49,228 nt of DNA from Fusicatenibacter sp. (GTDB lineage: Bacteria > Bacillota > Clostridia > Lachnospirales > Lachnospiraceae). Under the pieces are notes generated by a model. It was not told where the DNA came from. It did no database searches and saw only the letters and a list, made by a program, of their open reading frames with translations. Both the position numbers and the translations under genes were made by a program. The first letter of the stretch is position 1, and every line of letters begins with the position of its first letter. The DNA is taken from assembly GCA_017887445.1 (NCBI GenBank), contig JAGHIA010000111.1:1-49228 (forward strand). The letters run 5' to 3'. This document shows positions 21,617 to 28,434 of this stretch, piece by piece.

Positions 21617-23008
21617 ATGGCACAATTATGGGGCGGACGTTTCACCAAGGAAACGGACCAGCTGGTTTACAATTTTAACGCGTCCATTGGATTTGATCAG
21701 AAGTTTTACCGGCAGGATATCCAGGGAAGCATGGCGCATGTGCGCATGCTGGCGAAACAGGGGATCCTGACGGAGGAGGAAAAGGACCAGATTCTGAAAG
21801 GGCTGGAGTCGATTCTGGAGGATGTGGAGAACCATCGCCTGGAGATCACCGCGGAGTACGAGGATATCCACAGCTTTGTGGAGGCGAACCTGATCCAGCG
21901 CATCGGCGACGCAGGCAAAAAGCTGCATACCGGCAGAAGCCGCAACGACCAGGTGGCCCTGGACATGAAACTGTATATCCGCGACGAGATCTGTGAGATG
22001 GACGGGCTGGTGAAACAGCTGCTGGAGGCGCTGCAGAAGATCATGGAGGAGAACCTTCATACGTACATGCCGGGATTTACCCATCTTCAGAAGGCGCAGC
22101 CGATCACGCTGGCTCACCATATGGGCGCTTATTTTGAGATGTTCCGCCGCGACCGGGGACGTCTTCACGATATTTACCGCCGGATGAATGTCTGCCCGCT
22201 GGGGTCCGGCGCGCTGGCGGGAACCACATATCCCCTGGACCGGGAGTATACGGCGAAGCTCCTGGCCTTTGACGGAGCCACCAGGACCAGCATGGATTCC
22301 GTTTCCGACCGGGATTATCTCATCGAACTGCTCAGCGCCATGTCCACGGTGATGATGCACCTGAGCCGCTTCTGCGAGGAGATTATCGTCTGGAACACCA
22401 ACGAGTATCAGTTTGTGGAGATTGACGACGCCTACAGCACAGGAAGCAGCATTATGCCCCAGAAAAAGAATCCGGATATCGCTGAGCTGGTCAGAGGAAA
22501 GACCGGCCGTGTATACGGCGCGCTGGTGTCCATGCTGACCACCATGAAAGGCCTTCCCCTGGCCTACAACAAGGATATGCAGGAGGACAAGGAGCTGACC
22601 TTCGACGCCATCGACACGGTGAAAGGCTGCCTGGCCCTGTTTACGGGAATGGTGTCCACCATGCGCTTCCGAAAAGACCGGATGGAGGCCAGCGCGAAAA
22701 ACGGGTTCACCAATGCCACCGACGCCGCGGACTATCTGGTGGGCAAGGGAGTTCCGTTTCGGGATGCCCACGGGATCGTCGGCCGGCTGGTGCTGTACTG
22801 CATCGAGAAGAATCTTGCGCTGGACGATATGACGCTGGAGGAGTACCGCGCCATCAGTCCGGTCTTTGACCAGGATATTTACGAGGCCATCAGCATGAAG
22901 AACTGTGTGGAGAAACGAAATACCATCGGCGCCCCGGGGGCGGAGGCTATGAGCCGCGTGCTGGAGGAAAACCGCAGTTATCTGGCGCAGGAAACGGACT
23001 GGGAATAG
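21617..23008 (+). CDS. argH: Argininosuccinate lyase
   Basis: A 463-residue cytoplasmic enzyme of the fumarase/aspartase superfamily that splits argininosuccinate to arginine and fumarate, the last step of arginine synthesis. MAQLWGGRF at the N-terminus, THLQKAQPITLAHH and the superfamily signature GSSIMPQKKNPD with its catalytic serine are diagnostic. ATG 21617 follows AGAGAGGAAAC. argG is not next to it. A family-1 repeat begins at the first base after the TAG stop. Confidence 0.97.
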   Translation: MAQLWGGRFTKETDQLVYNFNASIGFDQKFYRQDIQGSMAHVRMLAKQGILTEEEKDQILKGLESILEDVENHRLEITAEYEDIHSFVEANLIQRIGDAGKKLHTGRSRNDQVALDMKLYIRDEICEMDGLVKQLLEALQKIMEENLHTYMPGFTHLQKAQPITLAHHMGAYFEMFRRDRGRLHDIYRRMNVCPLGSGALAGTTYPLDREYTAKLLAFDGATRTSMDSVSDRDYLIELLSAMSTVMMHLSRFCEEIIVWNTNEYQFVEIDDAYSTGSSIMPQKKNPDIAELVRGKTGRVYGALVSMLTTMKGLPLAYNKDMQEDKELTFDAIDTVKGCLALFTGMVSTMRFRKDRMEASAKNGFTNATDAADYLVGKGVPFRDAHGIVGRLVLYCIEKNLALDDMTLEEYRAISPVFDQDIYEAISMKNCVEKRNTIGAPGAEAMSRVLEENRSYLAQETDWE

Positions 23009-23176
23009 GTAACGATTCAGCCAGGTCTGGCAAAGACCGTATGAAAACGCAGTGCCTGCGGACATTCGGCCCATGGCAAAGCGATTTTCCATGGCAGTTT
23101 CGCGCTGCAGGCCTCGGGATTATCGCGCATTCTGTGCGAAAACACCTCGCGGGACAGTGGCAGGCCGGACGGTTAC
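23009..23176. repeat. 168-bp variant of the palindromic element
   Basis: Left end GTAACGATTCAGCCAGGTCT, with AAAGACCGTATGAAAACGC as in the 13852-13932 copy; right part as in the 144-bp copy: GCGCTGCAGGCC, GCGCATTCTGTGCG, ACCTCGCGGGACAGTGGCAG, ending GGTTAC at 23176. It thus joins sequences of two sub-types. Flanks GGGAATAG and CGGAAGGA agree only in GGAA, so any duplication has decayed. Confidence 0.75.
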
Positions 23177-23203
23177 CGGAAGGATTAAAATTTAAAAAAA
23201 GTA

Positions 23204-23232
23204 TTGCAATTTTGCAGGAAATCGTTTAGTAT
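23204..23232 (+). promoter_or_regulatory. Promoter of asd
   Basis: TTGCAA (23204-23209), 17-bp spacer, TAGTAT (23227-23232), about 180 bases before the asd start. The leader includes a family-2 repeat. Confidence 0.7.
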
Positions 23233-23302
23233 TACATGAGACGCACAAATGTACGCCGCAGAAAAACATACAGTGTCCGAAGGACAGAAGAACAGACAGC
23301 GA

Positions 23303-23363
23303 GAGTGTATTTGAAAATTGCATTCTGCAAGAAATTTTCAGACATACAATTTCAGACATGCTC
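23303..23363. repeat. Family-2 repeat, short copy, in the asd leader
   Basis: Left half GAGTGTATTTGAAAATTGCA, TTCTGCAAG; right half AATTTTCAGACATACAATTTC, AGACATGCTC. The inner GCGCGTC segments seen in longer copies are missing. Confidence 0.62.
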
Positions 23364-23410
23364 GAAGAAGCGGCTCCCTGGCTTCGGACAGGAATGAGGA
23401 GAGAGGAAAC

Positions 23411-24496
23411 ATGGAACAGAAATTGAAAGTTGGGATCTTAGGTGCAACAGGAATGGTCGGCCAGAGATTTATCGCTCTGCTGGAGAACCATCCGTGGTTT
23501 GAAGTGGTGACCGTGGCAGCCAGTCCGCGAAGCGCGGGCAAGACCTACGAGGAGGCTGTGGGCGGACGCTGGAAAATGACAACCCCCATGCCGGAGGCGG
23601 TAAAGAAGCTGGTGGTTATGAACGTCAACGACGTGGAGCATGTGGCATCTACCGTAGATTTTGTATTTTCTGCTGTTGATATGTCAAAGGATGAGATCAG
23701 AGCCATCGAGGAAGAATACGCGAAGACAGAGACGCCGGTTGTCTCCAACAACAGCGCGCACCGCTGGACGCCGGATGTGCCGATGGTTGTGCCGGAGATC
23801 AATCCGGAGCATTTTGATGTGATCGAGTTTCAGAAGAAACGTCTGGGAACCACCCGTGGATTTATCGCGGTGAAACCCAACTGCTCCATCCAGAGCTACG
23901 CGCCGGTGCTGACCGCATGGAAGGAATTTGAGCCCTACGAGGTTGTGGCGACGACTTACCAGGCGATTTCCGGAGCAGGAAAGACCTTCAAGGACTGGCC
24001 GGAGATGGTGGAGAACATTATCCCGTTTATTTCCGGAGAGGAAGAAAAAAGCGAGCAGGAGCCGCTCCGTCTCTGGGGCAAGATTGAGGACGGTGTGATC
24101 GTAAAAGCCCAGGAGCCCAAGATCACCTGTCAGTGCATCCGCGTTCCGGTGCTCAACGGACATACCGCGGCGGTATTTGTGAAGTTCCGCAAGAACCCCA
24201 CCAAAGAGCAGCTGATCGAAAAGATGGTAAACTTCCGGGGAGTACCCCAGGAGTTGAACCTGCCCAGCGCGCCGAAGCAGTTTATCCGCTACATGGAGGA
24301 GGATAACCGTCCGCAGGTAACGCTGGACGTGGATTACGAAAACGGTATGGGAATCTCTGTAGGACGTCTCCGCGAGGATTCTGTGTACGACTGGAAGTTT
24401 GTGGGACTTTCTCACAACACTGTGCGCGGCGCGGCAGGCGGCGCGGTCCTGTGCGCAGAGACCTTGACGGCGAAGGGATTTATCAATAAAAAGTAA
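23411..24496 (+). CDS. asd: Aspartate-semialdehyde dehydrogenase
   Basis: A 361-residue NADPH-dependent enzyme that reduces aspartyl phosphate to aspartate semialdehyde, the branch point to lysine, threonine and methionine. N-terminal Rossmann motif GILGATGMVGQRF; catalytic cysteine C158 in VKPNCSIQ; a later GLSHNTVRGAAGGAVL helix. Length and the PNCSIQS motif fit the archaeal/fungal-like subgroup common in Clostridia. ATG 23411 follows GAGAGGAAAC. Single gene with its own promoter; a hairpin with terminator potential follows. Confidence 0.96.
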   Translation: MEQKLKVGILGATGMVGQRFIALLENHPWFEVVTVAASPRSAGKTYEEAVGGRWKMTTPMPEAVKKLVVMNVNDVEHVASTVDFVFSAVDMSKDEIRAIEEEYAKTETPVVSNNSAHRWTPDVPMVVPEINPEHFDVIEFQKKRLGTTRGFIAVKPNCSIQSYAPVLTAWKEFEPYEVVATTYQAISGAGKTFKDWPEMVENIIPFISGEEEKSEQEPLRLWGKIEDGVIVKAQEPKITCQCIRVPVLNGHTAAVFVKFRKNPTKEQLIEKMVNFRGVPQELNLPSAPKQFIRYMEEDNRPQVTLDVDYENGMGISVGRLREDSVYDWKFVGLSHNTVRGAAGGAVLCAETLTAKGFINKK

Positions 24497-24513
24497 TGGT
24501 ATAAGTAACAGTT

Positions 24514-24573
24514 GTAAAAAAACCGGTCGGAACGGCCCGCGAAAAGAGCGGTGTTCCGGCCGGTTCTATATTT
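24514..24573. terminator. Bidirectional terminator between asd and the aldehyde dehydrogenase gene
   Basis: AACCGGTCGGAAC (24521-24533) pairs with GTTCCGGCCGGTT (24553-24565) with one G-T pair. A run of A at 24516-24522 gives a T-run on the minus strand; on the plus strand CTATATTT follows. It would act best for the minus-strand dehydrogenase operon. Confidence 0.75.
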
Positions 24574-24592
24574 ACGATTTTTCTGGTTGCTT

Positions 24593-24741
24593 GCAATAGT
24601 TTCGTCTGTCATTGTCTTGCTTAGGATTCTCGCACAGAATATGCGGAAGTTCTAAGATTTGAAGTGCGATATCATGCGAAATGCTGTTTCTTGTGCATGA
24701 TATAAGGTGTAATGGTCTGGCGCAAGGACTGCTGCGCTTAC
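24593..24741 (+). repeat. Ancient, decayed copy of the 144-bp element
   Basis: Aligned by eye to 20804-20947 without gaps over the first 77 bases, about 49 positions agree; about 22 of 28 differences are transitions. Landmarks survive in order: CTGTCATTGTC, CGCACAGAATATGCGG, GCGATATCATGCGAAATGC, TTGTGCATGAT, GTGTAATGGTCTGGC. The right end reaches the stop codon of the aldehyde dehydrogenase gene. Confidence 0.6.
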
Positions 24742-26117
24742 CGGAGAAAGAGATGCAGCAGCTTTGCGTAAAAGCTTTTATACGGCTGGTAGCGCATAGG
24801 CAGGTCCAGCCAGGTCTTCTTGTCCACAATGCTTTTGTAGTGGGAGAAGGTGCGGAAGCCTTCTTTTCCGTGGTAGGCGCCCATGCCGCTCTCGCCAAAA
24901 CCGCCGAATCCCATCTCGCTGGTGGCCAGATGGATGATCGTATCGTTGACGCATCCGCCGCCGAACCGGCAGCGGGACATTACCTTCCGGGCAGCGGCCT
25001 TGTCGGAGGTAAACACATACAGCGCCAGCGGATGCTGTCCGGCATTGATGGTTCGGATGGCTTCGTCCAGGCTGTCGTAGGTGAGTACCGGCAGCACCGG
25101 GCCGAAGATTTCCTCCTGCATCACCGGGTCGTCAAACGTCACATGGTTCATGACGGTAGGTTCGATCTTCAGCCGGTCTCTGTCCGTGCTGCCGCCGATG
25201 ACCACCTTCTTTGGCGCAATCAGGCCGGTGATGCGGTCAAAATGCTTTTCATTGATGATCTTCCCATAGTCTTCGTTGGTCAGAGGAGCCGGACCGAACT
25301 GCTTCCGGATCTGTTTTTTCAGTTCTTCCACCAGTTGGTCCCGGATTTCCCTGTCGCAGTAAATGTAATCCGGCGCCACGCAGGTCTGACCGCAGTTGAG
25401 ATATTTGCCGAAGACGATCCGCTTTGCGGCCAGAGGAAGGTCCGCGGTGCGGTCCACCAGACAGGGGCTTTTTCCGCCGAGCTCCAGAGTCACCGGCGTC
25501 AGATGACGGGCGGCGTGGGCCATAACATCCTTTCCCACCGCCTGGCTTCCGGTGAAGAAGATATAATCAAAACGCTGGTTCAGCAGACAGGTGTTCTCCG
25601 CCCGGCCCCCGGTGACCACGGCCACATAGGATTCGTCGAAACACTCCTGGATCATGGTCTGAATGGCCCTGCTGGTATGAGGGGAGTAGGCGCTTGGCTT
25701 GATGATCACCGTGTTTCCCGCCGCGATGGCATCCGCCAGAGGGTCGATGGTCAGCAGAAACGGATAATTCCACGGACTCATGATCAACGTGACCCCGTAG
25801 GGTGAAGGTTTGACGAAGCTTCTGGAGTGGAACTGGGCCAGAGGCGTGCGGACGGTTTTCTCCCGGGCCAGGGAGCGGATGTGGCGAAGCATATAGCTGA
25901 TCTCGGTCAGGACAAGTCCGGTCTCGCACATATAGCTCTCGAAAGAGCTTTTTCCCAGGTCTTTCTTTATGGCCGCGTTCAGTTCCTCCTCATGGCCGCG
26001 GATATAGGCGTACAGCTTTTTCAGCGCGCCGATCCGGCCGTCCAGGGGCAGGGTCGCGCCTGTCTCAAAATAAGTTCTCTGCCGATCGACGATACGGCGG
26101 ATCTCTGATTCATTCAT
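24738..26117 (-). CDS. Aldehyde dehydrogenase (ALDH3-like)
   Basis: A 459-residue NAD(P)-dependent enzyme. Cofactor region SPWNYPF (114-120) and FFTGSQAVGK; general base E212 in LELGGKSP; catalytic cysteine C246 in NCGQTCVAPDY; and EEIFGPVLPVL near the C-terminal third. The short length and C-terminal PYKSFYAKLLHLFLR tail, without the ALDH1-type N-terminal extension, fit class 3. It overlaps the upstream alcohol dehydrogenase gene by 8 bases, so they form one operon that can interconvert an alcohol, its aldehyde and the acid. Substrate unknown; medium- or long-chain aldehydes are usual for this class. Cytoplasmic or membrane-associated. Confidence 0.92.
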   Translation of the reverse strand: MNESEIRRIVDRQRTYFETGATLPLDGRIGALKKLYAYIRGHEEELNAAIKKDLGKSSFESYMCETGLVLTEISYMLRHIRSLAREKTVRTPLAQFHSRSFVKPSPYGVTLIMSPWNYPFLLTIDPLADAIAAGNTVIIKPSAYSPHTSRAIQTMIQECFDESYVAVVTGGRAENTCLLNQRFDYIFFTGSQAVGKDVMAHAARHLTPVTLELGGKSPCLVDRTADLPLAAKRIVFGKYLNCGQTCVAPDYIYCDREIRDQLVEELKKQIRKQFGPAPLTNEDYGKIINEKHFDRITGLIAPKKVVIGGSTDRDRLKIEPTVMNHVTFDDPVMQEEIFGPVLPVLTYDSLDEAIRTINAGQHPLALYVFTSDKAAARKVMSRCRFGGGCVNDTIIHLATSEMGFGGFGESGMGAYHGKEGFRTFSHYKSIVDKKTWLDLPMRYQPYKSFYAKLLHLFLR

Positions 26118-27324
26118 CGTAGGATTCCTCCATCAGCATCTGATAAAATTTTTCCAGTTCTGCCGCGTCCATCAGCACCGGGACCGGGTACAGCGGATTG
26201 GCTTCCTTGTCCGCGTAATGGGCAAGCTTTGGAATGTCCTCCTCCTGGATCTGCGGAATGGTGTTGGCGATCCCGAAGCGCTGCTTCATGGCTTTGATCT
26301 CGTCGATGAACGCGTTGGCCGCCTGTTCCTGGGGCGTATCTTTGCTGCAGATTCCCGCGGCCACCGCAAGTTTGCAGAGCTTTTTGTGGATCGTCTCACC
26401 GTATTCCTGCAGGACGTAGGGCAGCAGCACCGCGTTGGCGAAGCCGTGGGGAATGTTGTATTCGCCGCCCAGGGAGTGAGCCACCGCGTGGACGTATCCC
26501 ACATAGGATTTGGTGAAGGCGCAGCCGGCATAATAGGAGGCGTGCAGCATATTTCGCCGGGCGTCGATGTCGGAGCCATTGGTGTAGGCGGTGTCAATGT
26601 TGTGGAAGATCAGATCCACAGCCATCAGGGCGTCCTTGCGGGTGCCGCGGGTGGTGGAGTTTCCGATATAGGCTTCCACCGCGTGGGTTAAGGCGTCCAT
26701 TCCTGTGGTGGCGGTGACGAACGGCGGAAGGCTTAAGGTCACCTTCGGGTCCAGAACCGCGTACCTGGGAATCAGCGGAAAATCGTTGATGGCATATTTG
26801 TGGCGGGTCTCGGCGTCTGTGATGACCGCGGCCAGCGTTGTCTCGCTTCCGGTTCCCGCGGTGGTGGGTACGGCGATGAGAAGAGGCAGTTTTTTATGGA
26901 CCTTCAGGATTCCTTTCATTTTTGCCAGAGACTGTTTTGGCTTTACGGCACGGGCGCCCACAGCCTTGGCGCAGTCCATGCTGGAGCCGCCGCCGAAGCC
27001 GATGATGGCGTCGCACCCGTCCTTATGGTACAGTTCCAGCGCTTCGGCCACGTTTGCGGTGGTCGGGTTGGCCACGGTTTCGTCGTAAATGGAATAGGAA
27101 ATCCCCGCCTCTGTGAGCGCTTTTTCCAGACGCCGGGTGAGACCCAGCTTCATGATCTGCCGGTCGGTGATGATGAGTACGTTTTCACATCCCTCCCGGC
27201 GGATGATCTCGGGCAGAAGCTTTACGCTGCCTACAACTTCCGGTGTCCGGTAGGGAAGGAAAGGAAGCGCCAGCTTGAAGACGGTCTGGAACGTCCTGCA
27301 ATAGGCTTTTTTCAATTTGTTCAT
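26110..27324 (-). CDS. Iron-containing alcohol dehydrogenase
   Basis: A 404-residue member of the group III (Fe-dependent) alcohol dehydrogenases. NAD-binding GGGSSMDCAKA; metal-ligand region TGMDALTHAVEAYIG; HAVAHSLGGEYNIPHG with the conserved histidines. ATG 27324 is preferred over the in-frame ATG at 27348 because GGGGGA lies 9 bases ahead of it; the 27348 start would overlap that site. First gene of the operon with the aldehyde dehydrogenase. A consensus promoter lies at 27439-27467, and two hairpins (27402-27420 and the family-1 palindrome 27354-27381) stand in the ~110-base leader. Confidence 0.93.
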   Translation of the reverse strand: MNKLKKAYCRTFQTVFKLALPFLPYRTPEVVGSVKLLPEIIRREGCENVLIITDRQIMKLGLTRRLEKALTEAGISYSIYDETVANPTTANVAEALELYHKDGCDAIIGFGGGSSMDCAKAVGARAVKPKQSLAKMKGILKVHKKLPLLIAVPTTAGTGSETTLAAVITDAETRHKYAINDFPLIPRYAVLDPKVTLSLPPFVTATTGMDALTHAVEAYIGNSTTRGTRKDALMAVDLIFHNIDTAYTNGSDIDARRNMLHASYYAGCAFTKSYVGYVHAVAHSLGGEYNIPHGFANAVLLPYVLQEYGETIHKKLCKLAVAAGICSKDTPQEQAANAFIDEIKAMKQRFGIANTIPQIQEEDIPKLAHYADKEANPLYPVPVLMDAAELEKFYQMLMEESYDE

Positions 27325-27353
27325 GGTGTAAAATCCCCCGTTTTTCATGCGTG

Positions 27354-27381
27354 GTAACGATTCAGCCAGCGGAATAGTTAC
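27354..27381. repeat. Family-1 palindrome in the adh leader
   Basis: Arms GTAACGATTCAGC (27354-27366) and GCGGAATAGTTAC (27369-27381) around CA, with two mismatches. It lies between the promoter and the alcohol dehydrogenase start codon, so it is transcribed as an RNA hairpin. No clear flanking duplication. Confidence 0.75.
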
Positions 27382-27401
27382 GGCATGTATTCTTTTGCAA
27401 T

Positions 27402-27420
27402 CGTTCCGCTTGGCGGAACG
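27402..27420. other. Short perfect hairpin in the adh leader
   Basis: CGTTCCGC (27402-27409) pairs with GCGGAACG (27413-27420), loop of three. It starts about 20 bases after the -10 on the minus strand and has no T-run. A possible operator or RNA stability element. Confidence 0.5.
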
Positions 27421-27438
27421 GATCCGTTTTCTTTAATG

Positions 27439-27467
27439 ATTATAGAAATGGCGGCAGGATTTGTCAA
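27439..27467 (-). promoter_or_regulatory. Consensus promoter of the alcohol/aldehyde dehydrogenase operon
   Basis: On the minus strand exact TTGACA (27467-27462), 17-bp spacer, exact TATAAT (27444-27439). Confidence 0.9.
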
Positions 27468-27575
27468 TGATTCCATGAAAAATCGTCTCGCGCTGGGCGA
27501 ATAATTACCAAAAATCAGCATAATATTTTGTAAATAATTTAGGCCGTTAAAAGGAGTTTGAATTTACACTTTCTA

Positions 27576-27604
27576 TTGTGTTATTTCTTTAACGATGGTA
27601 TAAT
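27576..27604 (+). promoter_or_regulatory. Promoter of the FNT / topoisomerase III genes
   Basis: TTGTGT (27576-27581), 17-bp spacer ending TGG, TATAAT (27599-27604), about 70 bases before the start codon. Confidence 0.78.
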
Positions 27605-27675
27605 GTGCGTATGCGGAAAAAGAGAATGCAGTCCGGGAAGACCACCGGGACTGACAACGAGAGGAGGAATTTTTT

Positions 27676-28434
27676 ATGCCTTACGAAGACGTAGAAAAAT
27701 TTGAACAGGTCGCAAAAAACAAGATCGGCTTTCTGGAGAAGCATTTCGGGAGATATTTCCTGAGAGCCATTATGGCGGGTTTTTTTATCGCCGTAGCCAT
27801 GATCTACAGCAACGTAGTGGGGAATCTGTTTAAGGAATCAGACCCGGCGATGGGGAAATTTTTAAGCGGTATTGTTTTCTCCGTGGCGGTTCTGCTGATC
27901 ACCTTTATCGGCAGCGAGCTGTTTACCGGAAATAATCTGATGATGGCCTTCGGCGCTTTTCAGAAGGCGGTTTCCTGGAAAGCGGTGGGAAAGGTATGGC
28001 TGTTCAGCTATATCGGAAATTTTGTGGGATGTGTGATCTTCTCTTTGATCTTTGTGTGGGCAGGAGCTTCGGGTACCGCGGACTACTTCGCGGGAATCAT
28101 TGACGGAAAGCTGACTATACCTGCGGGACAGATGTTCTGCCGGGCGGTCCTTTGTAACTTCTTCGTCTGTCTTGCCATCGTCTGTGGAAACAAAATGAAA
28201 AACGAGGCGGCAAAGTTCTTGATGATCGTCATGTGTATCTCAGGCTTTGTGGTGTCCGGTTTTGAACACAGCATTGCCAATATGGCCACATTTACTACGG
28301 CCATGCTGCTGGTTCCCGGCGTCTCCATTACCGGCGTACTGCGCAGTATGCTGATCGTAACTATTGGAAATATGGTCGGCGGAGCTCTGCTCCTTGGCTG
28401 GCCGCTTTGTAAAATGAGTGCACCGAAAGAATGA
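27676..28434 (+). CDS. Formate/nitrite (FNT) family channel
   Basis: A 252-residue inner-membrane channel of the FocA/NirC family with six predicted helices, the first from about residue 32 (IMAGFFIAVAMIYSNVVGN). The family's loop before the membrane repeats, IGSELFTGNNLMM, is present, as is the matching GFEHSIANM in the second half. FNT proteins form pentamers and pass formate, nitrite or related monovalent anions. In a fermenting anaerobe formate is likely, but the sequence cannot separate the options. AGAGGAGG lies upstream of ATG 27676. Its stop overlaps the start of the topoisomerase gene (ATGA). Confidence 0.93.
   Translation: MPYEDVEKFEQVAKNKIGFLEKHFGRYFLRAIMAGFFIAVAMIYSNVVGNLFKESDPAMGKFLSGIVFSVAVLLITFIGSELFTGNNLMMAFGAFQKAVSWKAVGKVWLFSYIGNFVGCVIFSLIFVWAGASGTADYFAGIIDGKLTIPAGQMFCRAVLCNFFVCLAIVCGNKMKNEAAKFLMIVMCISGFVVSGFEHSIANMATFTTAMLLVPGVSITGVLRSMLIVTIGNMVGGALLLGWPLCKMSAPKE

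Noticed and set aside
21626-23092. 488-codon open frame on the minus strand
   Set aside because: Antisense of argH, which has all family signatures.
27402-27420. Intrinsic terminator before the alcohol dehydrogenase gene
   Set aside because: The stem is short and no T-run follows on either strand within range.
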